In this document: one piece after another, positions 36,798-45,078 of the stretch
Layout: each line of letters starts with the position of its first letter
Numbering within the stretch: the stretch's first letter is position 1
DNA from: Porticoccus sp041395745
GTDB lineage: Bacteria; Pseudomonadota; Gammaproteobacteria; Pseudomonadales; Porticoccaceae
DNA length: 64,000 nt
NCBI GenBank assembly: GCA_041395745.1
Contig: JAWKZV010000001.1
Span: 852,274-916,273, forward strand
Reading direction: 5' to 3'
Made by a program: the position numbers and the translations under genes
The notes under the pieces: generated by a model
Seen by the model: only the letters and a program-made list of their open reading frames with translations
Told to the model about the DNA's origin: nothing
Databases searched by the model: none

Positions 36798-37151
36798 TCA
36801 GGCGATTGGAGGGCGGTACAGCGACGAGGATGGGGCCTCGGGGATGATGGCATGATAGTCGTTGTGCAACGAAAGTTTGTGCAAAAAGTTTGAGTGAGTC
36901 AGGTTGCCGGATAAATAGACATGGCAATGGCAGCCATGGTGATGACAATGAAACAGGTCGTCAGGCGGGGTATTTTGCTCTGCGGGATCAGCGATCGAGC
37001 TATCCAGTATTCCCGATGATGAGCCATCGGTGAAATCAGAGGAAAACTGGACGGAGTCTGAATAATCAACGGGATGCACATCTGCCATAGCTGTCACTGA
37101 TTGCAATGCAATCAAGACTAACAGCAGATAAGACAGTGCTTTTCGACTCAT
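36798..37151 (-). CDS. CzcI-like small exported protein
   Basis: A 117-residue protein from ATG 37151 (M-S-R-K-A-L-S-Y-L-L-L-V-L-I-A-L-Q-S-V-T) with a clear signal peptide ending at A-M-A-D. A metal-binding-looking cluster D-L-F-H-C-H-H-H-G-C-H-C-H-V-Y-L follows. Small His/Cys proteins in this position upstream of czcC are called CzcI in other bacteria and may modulate the operon. An upstream in-frame start (37247) would translate the 9-base repeats as F-H-L repeats; I consider that less likely than the start at the signal peptide. Confidence 0.7.
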   Translation of the reverse strand: MSRKALSYLLLVLIALQSVTAMADVHPVDYSDSVQFSSDFTDGSSSGILDSSIADPAEQNTPPDDLFHCHHHGCHCHVYLSGNLTHSNFLHKLSLHNDYHAIIPEAPSSSLYRPPIA

Positions 37152-37176
37152 AAACCGAATATAAACCCAATGACAA

Positions 37177-37221
37177 TGGAATAAGTGGAATAAGTGGAAT
37201 AAGTGGAATAAGTGGAATAAG
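37177..37221. repeat. Five perfect tandem copies of a 9-base unit
   Basis: The unit tggaataag is repeated five times without change, 26 to 70 bases upstream of the CzcI-like ATG, in the likely leader or promoter of the czc operon (CTTATTCCA on the coding strand). Confidence 0.95.
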
Positions 37222-37313
37222 TTAGCATTTTGGGTTAAGGCGCGCAAAATCCTGTATCAGCCGAACTAACCTGACATGGCGAGTATCTGAAAACCCACTG
37301 TTAAAATGCTTAT

Positions 37314-37976
37314 TCATGTTAAATGTGCTTTCGCCTGAATGAACTGGATAGTACCTAAAGGCGTTGCTACACAATCTTTACTACCAACCACAACAAAGCC
37401 CGCTTCCTCTATCAAAAAGGGTAACACACCCTTGACATTGTCTCGTGTGGTTTCAAAACCATCAAGGCACTGAACCAGCAGAAATAGCATTCGTTGAATC
37501 GATGACGAAGGCTTTCCCCAATCAGCAATGTGTAATCTCCCACCTGGTTTAAGGACCCTATGGATTTGTTTTAAGACATCGAGCTTCTGCAGTCGTGTCA
37601 AGTGGTGAAAAAACAAGCTCGACACTGCAACGTCAAAAGTCGCTGTTTCGAAGGGCATATCTTGTGCGAAACCCTGCCACAAACTCACACGCTGATCCAT
37701 TGAAGCAAACTTGGTTTTGGCTAGTTCGAGTGCTCCAGAGTCTGCATCCAGACCAGTAATAGTCAGCGACGGTTCTCTTTCGGCAAACATTTGAGTCAGG
37801 GTTCCCGTGCCGCAGCCCACATCGAGTAAGTGCTGTCCTGCTAACGGAGCAGCTTGGTTGACCAACGCAGTTTTAAAGATTTGTTCTCGTGTAGTCAAGG
37901 AAACCACCCAGTCGTAATAACGGGTTAGGGCACGATACTTCAAGGCAGGAATATAGGTGGGCCGGGAACTCTTCAT
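37314..37976 (-). CDS. Class I SAM-dependent methyltransferase
   Basis: A 220-residue UbiE-like methyltransferase. Motif I is L-L-D-V-G-C-G-T-G-T-L-T (about 50-61), the acidic motif II is G-L-D-A-D-S, and F-D-V-A-V-S-S-L-F-F-H-H and L-K-P-G-G-R-L-H-I-A-D-W-G are present. The substrate is unknown. It lies 13 bases after a CDF exporter gene and shares its direction, so it is probably driven by the same MerR-type promoter. A role in metal or metalloid methylation is possible but not shown. Confidence 0.85.
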   Translation of the reverse strand: MKSSRPTYIPALKYRALTRYYDWVVSLTTREQIFKTALVNQAAPLAGQHLLDVGCGTGTLTQMFAEREPSLTITGLDADSGALELAKTKFASMDQRVSLWQGFAQDMPFETATFDVAVSSLFFHHLTRLQKLDVLKQIHRVLKPGGRLHIADWGKPSSSIQRMLFLLVQCLDGFETTRDNVKGVLPFLIEEAGFVVVGSKDCVATPLGTIQFIQAKAHLT

Positions 37977-37989
37977 CGCATTTCCTCAA

Positions 37990-38895
37990 TCAGAACTTTA
38001 GCTGCAAAATACGGCGCGCACCATTTAACACAATCAAACCGATGATAAGGCCAATCACCAAATCTGGATAACGTGAGCCCGTCCAGGCCACCAATCCACC
38101 GGCAAGGATGACACCTAGATTGGCGATCACATCATTGGCGGAGAAAATCCAGCTGGCTTTCATATGCGCGCCGCTATTACGGCTTTTGGCAATCAACAGC
38201 AGACACACTACATTTGCCGCCAGGGCCACGAGCCCGAAGCCCATCATCAGACTGGAAATAGGCTCACTTCCGAACAATAGCCGCCTTACCACTTCACTCA
38301 AAGCACCGAGGGCGAGAATGATCTGAAGCCAGCCAGATAAATGTGCCGCGCGCAGCTTCATCCGGACACTGTGTCCAACGGCATACAGTGCCACGCCGTA
38401 GACGGCGGCATCAGCAAACATGTCCAAAGAATCCGCGATCAAGCCGGTGGATTGCGCCAGCCAGCCTACTGTCAGTTCAACCACGAACATAACGCCGTTG
38501 ATGGCCAGCAACCACTTCAGTATACCGGCTTCGACCTGGGCGGTTGCCTCTTCCTTCTCCTTGGCCAGGACTAAATCCTCTTCCCCCACCGGGGTGGTTT
38601 TTTCGAGCGTGGCACCCAGCCCCAGGGAGCGCATCCTCTCCTCGATGGCAGCCCCATTGTCGCCATGGAATACCCGCACCTTCCGATTCGGTGTATCGAA
38701 CTCCAGTAAAACCCGGGGCTCAATACTGTCCAAGGCCATGCGGATCATCCCCTCTTCCGACGGGCAGTCCATTTTTGGCACCCGGTAGTCACTGACATAG
38801 CCATGTTGAAAAGCCGTATCAGTATTCGCTATCCCAGAGGCGGGGACATTGGCAACCTTCGCGCTCTGGCAGCCGTCATTGCACGGGTCAGACAT
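37990..38895 (-). CDS. CDF-type cation transporter with N-terminal metal-binding-like domain
   Basis: A 301-residue transporter. The N-terminal 100 residues form an HMA-like fold variant (Y-R-V-P-K-M-D-C-P-S-E-E-G-M-I-R-M-A) preceded by two cysteines in D-P-C-N-D-G-C. Six membrane segments follow, with the CDF metal site I-A-D-S-L-D-M-F-A-D-A (segment 2) and F-S-A-N-D-V-I-A-N-L-G (segment 5). There is no long C-terminal cytoplasmic domain. It is divergent from the CadR/PbrR regulator and headed by a regulator-type promoter, so Cd, Pb or Zn export is likely. Confidence 0.85.
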   Translation of the reverse strand: MSDPCNDGCQSAKVANVPASGIANTDTAFQHGYVSDYRVPKMDCPSEEGMIRMALDSIEPRVLLEFDTPNRKVRVFHGDNGAAIEERMRSLGLGATLEKTTPVGEEDLVLAKEKEEATAQVEAGILKWLLAINGVMFVVELTVGWLAQSTGLIADSLDMFADAAVYGVALYAVGHSVRMKLRAAHLSGWLQIILALGALSEVVRRLLFGSEPISSLMMGFGLVALAANVVCLLLIAKSRNSGAHMKASWIFSANDVIANLGVILAGGLVAWTGSRYPDLVIGLIIGLIVLNGARRILQLKF

Positions 38896-38925
38896 TGAAA
38901 AGCCCTTGTGGATGTACAGACGGTC

Positions 38926-38956
38926 ACTATAAACTCTATAATAACTATAGAGTCAA
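38926..38956 (-). promoter_or_regulatory. CadR/PbrR-type operator-promoter for the CDF gene
   Basis: On the minus strand TTGACT (38951-38956) and TATAGT (38926-38931) are separated by 19 bases, the over-long spacer typical of MerR-regulated promoters. The spacer holds a perfect dyad with 8-base arms ACTCTATA and TATAGAGT (38933-38953). The divergent regulator starts 16 bases away. Confidence 0.88.
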
Positions 38957-38971
38957 TCGGAATATTGAGAG

Positions 38972-39382
38972 ATGATAAAAATCGGCGAACTGTCGAAAGT
39001 GACTGGCTGCTCCGTGCAAACCATCCGGCATTATGAAAAGGAACATTTGATTGCCTCTGTAGAACGCAGTGAAGGTAATTTTCGCCTGTACGATGAAGCT
39101 GCCGTTGAGCAATTATTGTTTATCAAACACTGTCGGAGCCTGGATCTCAGTTTGCCGGAGATCCGGCAGCTTTTGGCTTTAAACCGTTCTCCAGGCGCGC
39201 AATGTGATGATGTGAATCGGATGATGGATAGGCATATCGAGCAGGTGGAGGCGCGTATCCAGGAACTCACCAAACTGAACGAGCAACTGAGAATGCTGCG
39301 CCGCAGCTGTTCAAACCGTCGGACAGTCGAGCAGTGCGGCATATTGCGGAATTTGTCGGCTACTCCGGTTTCGAGCGGGTGA
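38972..39382 (+). CDS. MerR-family Cd/Pb-responsive regulator (CadR/PbrR type)
   Basis: A 136-residue activator with a MerR winged-helix N terminus (M-I-K-I-G-E-L-S-K-V-T-G-C-S-V-Q-T-I-R-H) and a long dimer helix. The metal cysteines sit in G-A-Q-C-D-D-V-N, R-S-C-S-N-R and V-E-Q-C-G-I-L, the CadR/PbrR pattern. It is divergent from the CDF gene, and its 3' end overlaps the permease gene by 23 bases. With the FTR1-type permease it recalls pbrT-pbrR of Cupriavidus. Confidence 0.9.
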   Translation: MIKIGELSKVTGCSVQTIRHYEKEHLIASVERSEGNFRLYDEAAVEQLLFIKHCRSLDLSLPEIRQLLALNRSPGAQCDDVNRMMDRHIEQVEARIQELTKLNEQLRMLRRSCSNRRTVEQCGILRNLSATPVSSG

Positions 39383-41369
39383 CACCCGGTTCCAAAAACT
39401 CTCCTGAACGTTCTGCAACAGGGGCATTTTTCCGCTGCCTTCTCGCCAACCCCAGAAAGACCAGGAAAACCACCAGTACCGACAATTGCGCCAGGATCCC
39501 CTGCCAGGTGGATTTGACGCCGACCCAATCGAATTCAAAACTGACAGGCAATGGGGTAATACCGATAAGGTCCGCTTCCTGAAGTGCCGACATCGCCTTA
39601 CCCATGAGGATAAACGCCAGGGCCAGCAACAGGTAGGTGGTGACGGAAAAGAATCTGGCAATGGGTAATTTCACTGAATAACGCACCAGCAACCAGGCCA
39701 ATACGGCCAAGAAAGCAGTACCGGCTACAAAGCCGCTGAATACGGATGAATATTGAGCGGCTGCAGCCTGGGTCAGCAGCGCCTGATAAAACAAGACCGT
39801 TTCAAAGACTTCACGATAAACCGCAATAAATGCCAGCAGCGCAAGGCCCCACAGGGTACCCGCAGTCAGGTGGGAGTTGATGTGCTGCTGAATATAGGCC
39901 TGCCACTGGGCAGCATGGGTTTTACTGTGCATCCAGATGCCGACATAGAGCAACACGACCGCCGCCAAAAGGGCCGCAACACCTTCCATGACTTCGCGAC
40001 TGGCACCGCTGATACTGACCAGGGACTGCGCGGCAGCCCAGGTCGCAACTCCGGCCACCAATGCCGTTACCCAACCCAAATGCACATACCGAAGTCCGTC
40101 ACGCCGACCGGTTCGCACCAGCACAGTAACCAGGGCAATGACCACGAGCAGGGCTTCAAGCCCCTCCCGCAACAGGATCACCAAGCTGGCACTGAACAGG
40201 GTCGCATTGGACAAGGTAGATTCCGAAAGCAATCGATCCGCATCATCCAACCTTGCCAGCGTCCGGCCCACAGCGCTTTCCACCTCGCCCGGGGGCTGTG
40301 CCTGCTTCAATAATTGTCTTATCGCCATCATATCGGCTTCGAGCGTCTGGCGGAGTGCTTTATCCTGCGCATCCAGGCTGTTTTCGACCAATTCAAAGCC
40401 ATCCAGATAAGCGCTGACCGCCAGTGCTTGTGCTGTCTGATAATCGCCGCGCTGGTGTGCCTCTTGTGCTAGCAGCAGTTGGTCGCGGGTGATTTTCAGA
40501 GGATTGGTCGATTCCTGGAATAACAGTTCTGGCTTTGCGCGCAGCCGTTCGATCCCCTTCTGCGTCATATCCGGGTGTTCTGCAGCGAGTTGCGCCGGCG
40601 TGTGGTTAACCATCTGTGACAAGGTGACGCCAGGTGCCTCGCCTGTAACCTCAGCGCCGGATTGAAATGCCAATCCGCCGACGTGGAACGCCAGCGACCA
40701 GCGTTGCTCTTCCGTCAGTTGGGTAAATGCCGGCATTGCGGTATCGGCTATGCCATTGGATATGGCGTCGTACAGGCCCAGAAGTGACCGGTTCAAGGCT
40801 CGCTCTTTGCTGGTGAAATCGGTTGGAGCGGGCTCCAGCTGTTCGGCCATCACACCATCGCCCCCACCGGCTGCGCCATGGCAAGAAGCGCACTGGCTCT
40901 CATACAACCCTTTGACGGTCGCTTTCGACAACAGATGATCCGGCAGGGACGACTGCGGCATCAGTGCCAACAACGTACCCCGCAGGCTGCCGCTCATTTG
41001 CCGAATTGTTTCAATAGCCTGTTTGTTCTGGATGGCTGCCTGTAAAGCCTTGGCCTGGCCTGTCAGGTCGCCAGCGTCGGCTGATTTATCCTGAATCTCA
41101 GAAATATTCGTCACAATGAGCTGGGAGAACTCCAGCATTTCCTGATATTCACCGTCATTGACCACCTGCCCATCCCTGACGGCTTCCATGTAATCCACAG
41201 CAATGTATTCGGCCAGCTGAGCCAATTGACGCATCTGAGCGAAGCCGTCATCACTCATTTCCGCCTGACTGGTCGCTGGAAGCAAACACGATAAGCCCAG
41301 CAGCAGTACTGAGACATTCAAAACAAATTGCTTCGGGCTTATAAAACGGTATATCCAGTGCGCCTGCAT
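39360..41369 (-). CDS. Cytochrome c-FTR1 fusion permease, PbrT-like
   Basis: A 669-residue protein of the FTR1/iron-lead transporter family. It begins with a signal peptide (L-L-G-L-S-C-L-L-P-A-T-S-Q-A). A periplasmic part has a heme c site C-A-S-C-H near residue 160 and a possible axial methionine in D-T-A-M-P-A-F. The membrane domain has the two R-E-x-x-E motifs of FTR1 (R-E-G-L-E-A-L-L-V-V and R-E-V-F-E-T-V-L-F). Proteins of this layout serve in iron or lead uptake. The adjacent CadR/PbrR regulator and a matching promoter favour a PbrT-like role. Confidence 0.88.
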   Translation of the reverse strand: MQAHWIYRFISPKQFVLNVSVLLLGLSCLLPATSQAEMSDDGFAQMRQLAQLAEYIAVDYMEAVRDGQVVNDGEYQEMLEFSQLIVTNISEIQDKSADAGDLTGQAKALQAAIQNKQAIETIRQMSGSLRGTLLALMPQSSLPDHLLSKATVKGLYESQCASCHGAAGGGDGVMAEQLEPAPTDFTSKERALNRSLLGLYDAISNGIADTAMPAFTQLTEEQRWSLAFHVGGLAFQSGAEVTGEAPGVTLSQMVNHTPAQLAAEHPDMTQKGIERLRAKPELLFQESTNPLKITRDQLLLAQEAHQRGDYQTAQALAVSAYLDGFELVENSLDAQDKALRQTLEADMMAIRQLLKQAQPPGEVESAVGRTLARLDDADRLLSESTLSNATLFSASLVILLREGLEALLVVIALVTVLVRTGRRDGLRYVHLGWVTALVAGVATWAAAQSLVSISGASREVMEGVAALLAAVVLLYVGIWMHSKTHAAQWQAYIQQHINSHLTAGTLWGLALLAFIAVYREVFETVLFYQALLTQAAAAQYSSVFSGFVAGTAFLAVLAWLLVRYSVKLPIARFFSVTTYLLLALAFILMGKAMSALQEADLIGITPLPVSFEFDWVGVKSTWQGILAQLSVLVVFLVFLGLARRQRKNAPVAERSGEFLEPGVTRSKPE

Positions 41370-41397
41370 TAACGAGATCTCTACTTGGCTTGTTGCT

Positions 41398-41417
41398 AAT
41401 GATAATTAATCTCAATT
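41398..41417 (-). promoter_or_regulatory. Possible Fur box overlapping the permease promoter
   Basis: AATGATAATTAATCTCAATT resembles half of the Fur consensus (GATAATGATAATCATTATC) but the second half is imperfect. It overlaps the minus 10 element, where a repressor would act. Confidence 0.4.
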
Positions 41418-41445
41418 CTAATGCCTATGGTAGCTATAGAGTCAA
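41415..41445 (-). promoter_or_regulatory. MerR-type promoter of the PbrT-like permease
   Basis: On the minus strand TTGACT (41440-41445), a 19-base spacer and TAGAAT (41415-41420). The spacer starts with the same arm ACTCTATA as the CDF operator, and the opposite arm is degenerate (CATAGGCA). Same regulator is inferred. Confidence 0.7.
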
Positions 41446-41539
41446 GTGTGTGACTGGTTTGTTGGCATTCCTGACAACACGGCTCCTGTCGGCACACGGG
41501 ATATCCTTCTGCCTCCATTGAGCTGCTCTCATAACCAGT

Positions 41540-41689
41540 CGTACCCGCAGTCCGGGGCCGTGCAGAATGGCATTACGGTGCGTATCTTCTGTCGGAGCAA
41601 CCTCACGCATCGCACTCCTCTTGCGTTTGTACATTGGACTGGTTGAGATACACCAGCATGATCATCCTGATCTTCACGGCGACGCCGGA
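41540..41689 (-). pseudogene. Remnant of a CusA-type pump gene
   Basis: Reading the minus strand gives S-G-V-A-V-K-I-R-M-I-M-L-V-Y-L-N-Q-S then a stop. In a shifted frame it continues N-A-I-L-H-G-P-G-L-R-V-R-L-V-M. These match the C-terminal half of CusA (V-A-V-E-I-G-V-I-M-L-V-Y-L-N-Q-A; A-V-K-L-H-G-A-G-L-R-A-R-P-V-M) as encoded at 57.6-57.8 kb. Only about 50 codons remain. Confidence 0.75.
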
Positions 41690-41919
41690 CAATGCGATTC
41701 TCTAGGCGCCAACAGATTATCGATTTCTTACAAAGTGGATCCTAGCTCTTGGGCTCATTTCATGAAGAAGACCCGCTTCAGAGTGGCTTTTGGGTTGGTG
41801 CGGTATCCTTAAGCTGGCTTTAGCGGCTGTTCGATAAGCCCGAGGCGTTCGTAATAACGAATAGTTTCGACACTGACCCGAGCTGCTTGTGCCAGTTTAC
41901 CGATGGTCAATTGACTCAT
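41674..41919 (-). pseudogene. Decayed MerR-family regulator gene
   Basis: From the ATG at 41919: M-S-Q-L-T-I-G-K-L-A-Q-A-A-R-V-S-V-E-T-I, then R-Y-Y-E-R-L-G-L-I-E-Q-P-L-K-P-A and a stop. The same frame continues G-Y-R-T-N-P-K-A-T-L-K-R-V-F-F-M-K, stop, A-Q-E-L-G-S-T-L, stop, E-I-D-N-L-L-A-P-R-E-S-H-C-P-A-S-P. Three in-frame stops and no frameshift mark genuine decay. The start lies inside the last codons of copS, and the 3' end fuses into the cusA remnant. Confidence 0.82.
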
Positions 41920-43354
41920 CACTTTCTCCCGTAGCACTCACCTCTACATCAGCCATGCTGGGTAAACTGATCGTGAAGCGCGTGACGCCGCGTTCGGAGA
42001 TCACCGCGATGTTTCCTTCATGGGCCTCGACTATGGACTTGACGATAGCCAGCCCCAAGCCAGCACCTTCGCTTTGGCGTTGCCGGGAAGGATCGACCCG
42101 GTAAAACCGGTCGAAAATCCTGAGCAAATGCTCGGCTGGAATTTCTGGCCCCGGATTCTGTACGCTGAGTAACGCCCTACCCTCGCCCGATGAATCCAGA
42201 CGGATCAGCACACTTCTTCCCACTGGTGTGTGGCGTATTGCATTGGACAGCAGATTGGACAATGCGCGACGCAGCATAGCGCGGTCACCTTGTATAATCG
42301 GTGCCTTTCCTTCCAACACCAATTGGATGTGCTTTTCCTCCGCCAGGGCCTCGAAAAAATCGAACAGCTCGCGCACTTCCCGAGCCAGATCCAGCGGTTC
42401 CCAGACAGGCTTGAGCAGGCCGTGTTCGCTCTGGGCCAGCCAGAGCATGTCGTTGACCATTTTGGTCAGGCGCTCCTGTTCTTCAAGATTCGAGTAGAGC
42501 AGTTCGCGATATTCTTCCAGGCTTCTGGACTTACCCAAACCCACCTGGGTCTGGGTGATCAGGTTGGTCAAAGGCGTGCGCAATTCATGGGCAATATCGG
42601 CGGAGAAATAGGATAGTCGAACGAAGCTGTCTTCCAAGCGGCCAATCATATGATTAAAGGAACAGACAAGGTTTTGCAGTTCCCGGGGAACGGTGTTAGG
42701 GTCTAGACGCACATGAAGGCGATCCGCCTGAATATCACTCATTGTCGCACTCAGCTCGCGCAAGGGCGCGTGCCCCTGGTGCACGCCATACCAGGCCGCC
42801 AAGAGAGTCACCGCGCCTGCCAGCACCATAATCATCCACAAACTGCGCCGAAAATTTTCCAGAAAGTGGATATGGAAATCCATATCGATAGCAGCAACGA
42901 TGCGATAATTCTGGTCTTCAATGCGGGTATGCGTGATAGTGCCACGGTAGGTTTTGCCATCAGTTTGCCAGGTATAAAGATTGTCTACCTGAATACGGCT
43001 CACAGGAGAATAGGTGTTTTCTTGTGGCGAAGGTCCACCCTCCTCAGGACCATAGACCAAACGTCCCGCATCATCCCACACTTGAAAGTAGACACCATGG
43101 TGACCAGAAACAGCTCGCGCAAGGGCGCCCTCCGGTGCCGAGTCCTGATCTTTCGCCGATTGTAGAGCGTCTTCAACAGCACGAGTAATCACCACCAACT
43201 CGTCGGCATCCTGTTCAGCAAAATGGCGCTCTACTTCATTCAGCACGAGATAACCGATCATCAGTAAACTGAAACCGATAGCCATCGCGACAAACAGCAT
43301 CACCCGGCTGTTGAGTGACAGTGGTCGTCTCCGGGCGAGACTAACTTTCGTCAT
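41897..43354 (-). CDS. copS: Heavy-metal sensor histidine kinase CopS/CusS
   Basis: Inner-membrane kinase that senses periplasmic copper or silver and phosphorylates CopR. The 485-residue protein has membrane segments near 18-38 and 170-190 around a periplasmic sensor. HAMP sequences follow, then the H-box S-A-D-I-A-H-E-L-R-T-P-L-T-N-L, N-box L-S-N-L-L-S-N-A-I-R-H-T and G-box G-A-G-L-G-L-A-I-V-K. It overlaps copR by 14 bases. Its last codons run over the start of a decayed merR. Confidence 0.93.
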   Translation of the reverse strand: MTKVSLARRRPLSLNSRVMLFVAMAIGFSLLMIGYLVLNEVERHFAEQDADELVVITRAVEDALQSAKDQDSAPEGALARAVSGHHGVYFQVWDDAGRLVYGPEEGGPSPQENTYSPVSRIQVDNLYTWQTDGKTYRGTITHTRIEDQNYRIVAAIDMDFHIHFLENFRRSLWMIMVLAGAVTLLAAWYGVHQGHAPLRELSATMSDIQADRLHVRLDPNTVPRELQNLVCSFNHMIGRLEDSFVRLSYFSADIAHELRTPLTNLITQTQVGLGKSRSLEEYRELLYSNLEEQERLTKMVNDMLWLAQSEHGLLKPVWEPLDLAREVRELFDFFEALAEEKHIQLVLEGKAPIIQGDRAMLRRALSNLLSNAIRHTPVGRSVLIRLDSSGEGRALLSVQNPGPEIPAEHLLRIFDRFYRVDPSRQRQSEGAGLGLAIVKSIVEAHEGNIAVISERGVTRFTISLPSMADVEVSATGESDESIDHR

Positions 43355-44033
43355 GGTCGTCCTCGACCTCCAGCTTGTAACCCAAGCCGCGCACAGTGTG
43401 AATCAGCTTGGGTTCATAATCGTCATCGATTTTTGCCCTTAGGCGCCGTATGGCCACGTCAATGACATTGGTGTCGGAATCGAAGTTCATGTCCCACACC
43501 TGGGAGGCGATCAAGGAGCGCGGCAGTACTTCGCCCTGTCGCCGGACCAACAGCTCCAGCAAACAAAACTCCTTGTGGCTGAGATTGATCTTGCGGCCGG
43601 CGCGCGTGGCCCGGTGACGCGGTAAATCCAGCGTGAGGTCAGCAACTTTGATCTGGTCGGTCATCACCGGCACAGTACTACGACGCAACAGAGTGCGCAC
43701 CCGGGCCAGCAGCTCGGCAAAGGCGAAGGGCTTGACCAGGTAATCGTCAGCACCCAACTCCAGACCCTTTACGCGGTCATCCACACTGTCGCGGGCGGTT
43801 AGGAACAGCACTGGCGTCTGACGGCCAGCCTCGCGCAACGACTGCACGATCCGCCAGCCGTCGACGTCCGGCAGCATGACGTCCAGCACCAGTAAATCAA
43901 AAGTTTCGGTCATCGCCAAATGATGGCCGTCGAGGCCATTGCGCGCGAGCGTGACCATAAAGCCTGCCTCGGTCAGCCCCTGCTGTAAATAATCGCCGGT
44001 CTTGATTTCGTCTTCGACCACCAATAGCCGCAT
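43341..44033 (-). CDS. copR: OmpR-type response regulator CopR/CusR
   Basis: A 230-residue transcription regulator. The receiver domain has the phospho-acceptor in L-V-L-D-V-M-L-P-D (Asp51), with F-L-T-A-R-D and the lysine of Y-L-V-K-P-F. The C-terminal winged helix contains D-S-D-T-N-V-I-D-V-A-I-R-R-L-R and V-R-G-L-G-Y. Sequence and context mark it as the copper/silver CopR/CusR type. A large palindrome upstream probably contains its binding site. Confidence 0.95.
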   Translation of the reverse strand: MRLLVVEDEIKTGDYLQQGLTEAGFMVTLARNGLDGHHLAMTETFDLLVLDVMLPDVDGWRIVQSLREAGRQTPVLFLTARDSVDDRVKGLELGADDYLVKPFAFAELLARVRTLLRRSTVPVMTDQIKVADLTLDLPRHRATRAGRKINLSHKEFCLLELLVRRQGEVLPRSLIASQVWDMNFDSDTNVIDVAIRRLRAKIDDDYEPKLIHTVRGLGYKLEVEDDHDES

Positions 44034-44100
44034 CGCTTCACCGCTCCTACTATCAATATATGCCGGGTTTCCTTCAAGACTATCTGCCTCTTCCCAACAG

Positions 44101-44146
44101 AAACATGACCATAGGATTACATATATGTAATCCTATGGTCATGTTT
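44101..44146. promoter_or_regulatory. Perfect 46-base palindrome with CopR-like box
   Basis: Two 23-base arms are exact reverse complements with no loop, centred at 44123/44124. The central 20 bases are GGATTACATATATGTAATCC, like the known cop/CusR-type boxes. It lies between copR (leftward) and the glutaredoxin-MauE gene (rightward), so it can serve both promoters. Confidence 0.85.
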
Positions 44147-44235
44147 AAGACAGGAGCCTACTACTATCATCATCAGAAGGACACCTCAAGCGCTGCTCAT
44201 TCAGTCATATCAGTCATATAAAGGAGGGAACACCG

Positions 44236-44988
44236 ATGTCAGGCACCAAGACAGCTGAACTGTACCGGATGGTGATGGAGGATCATCTCTGTCCCTATGG
44301 CTTAAAATCGAAACATTTATTAGAGACCCAAGGGTTCCAGGTAGAAGATCATCACCTTAAAAATCACGAGGAAACCGAAGCTTTTAAGCACAAGCATAAT
44401 GTTGAAACCACTCCTCAGACCTTTCTGGGAGGTAACCGAATCGGTGGGTACGACGACCTACTTGTGTATTTTAGGAAAGAACCAAAAGACAAAAATGAAC
44501 AAACTTACTGGCCCGTTATTGCTCTGTTTTCTATGACCTTTCTGATGGCCACGGGTTCGGCTTCGGTTGTTGAAGGGCAATGGCTGTCTTTACGCACTTT
44601 CGAGTGGTTCATCGCTTTTTCAATGTGTGGTCTTGCCTATTTGAAAATACGTGATGTCGAAAGCTTTTCGACCATGTTTCTTAACTATGATCTTCTTGCC
44701 CAAAAATGGGTGCCTTACGGGTACGTGTATCCCTATGGTGAAGGCCTGGCAGGCTTGCTAATGATAGCCGGAGTATTGCCTTTTGTATCGATACCAATTG
44801 CCTTTTTCATAGGGATTGTCGGTGCCGTCTCGGTATTTAAAGCCGTGTACATTGACAAAAGAGAGCTCAAGTGCGCCTGTGTAGGTGGCGAGAGTAACGT
44901 CCCCTTGGGATTTATATCGCTCACTGAAAACCTCATGATGCTTGGCATGGCAATATGGATGCTACTCAAGGCAAGTGTTATGGGGTAG
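44236..44988 (+). CDS. Glutaredoxin-MauE/DoxX membrane fusion protein
   Basis: A 250-residue protein. Residues 1-80 form a glutaredoxin-like domain with C-P-Y-G (19-22) in the active-site position, a single-cysteine form, and the cis-proline region E-T-T-P-Q-T-F-L-G-G. Then come four to five membrane segments of a MauE/DoxX-like domain with Y-L-K-I-R-D-V-E-S-F-S, P-Y-G-Y-V-Y-P-Y-G-E-G-L-A-G and K-C-A-C-V-G-G. A strong AAGGAGG precedes the ATG. It faces copR across the palindrome and is probably copper-induced. Role in periplasmic thiol supply is inference. Confidence 0.82.
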   Translation: MSGTKTAELYRMVMEDHLCPYGLKSKHLLETQGFQVEDHHLKNHEETEAFKHKHNVETTPQTFLGGNRIGGYDDLLVYFRKEPKDKNEQTYWPVIALFSMTFLMATGSASVVEGQWLSLRTFEWFIAFSMCGLAYLKIRDVESFSTMFLNYDLLAQKWVPYGYVYPYGEGLAGLLMIAGVLPFVSIPIAFFIGIVGAVSVFKAVYIDKRELKCACVGGESNVPLGFISLTENLMMLGMAIWMLLKASVMG

Positions 44989-45078
44989 CCGCAAGCTTTT
45001 TTCATACCCTGCTCCCCAGAGCCATTCATCAACCCTAAATCGGCAACTCGAATCATCACACCTAGCGACAATTTTGCA

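Noticed and set aside
37177..37221. Possible CRISPR array
   Set aside because: Nine-base units in direct contact without spacers; no cas genes.
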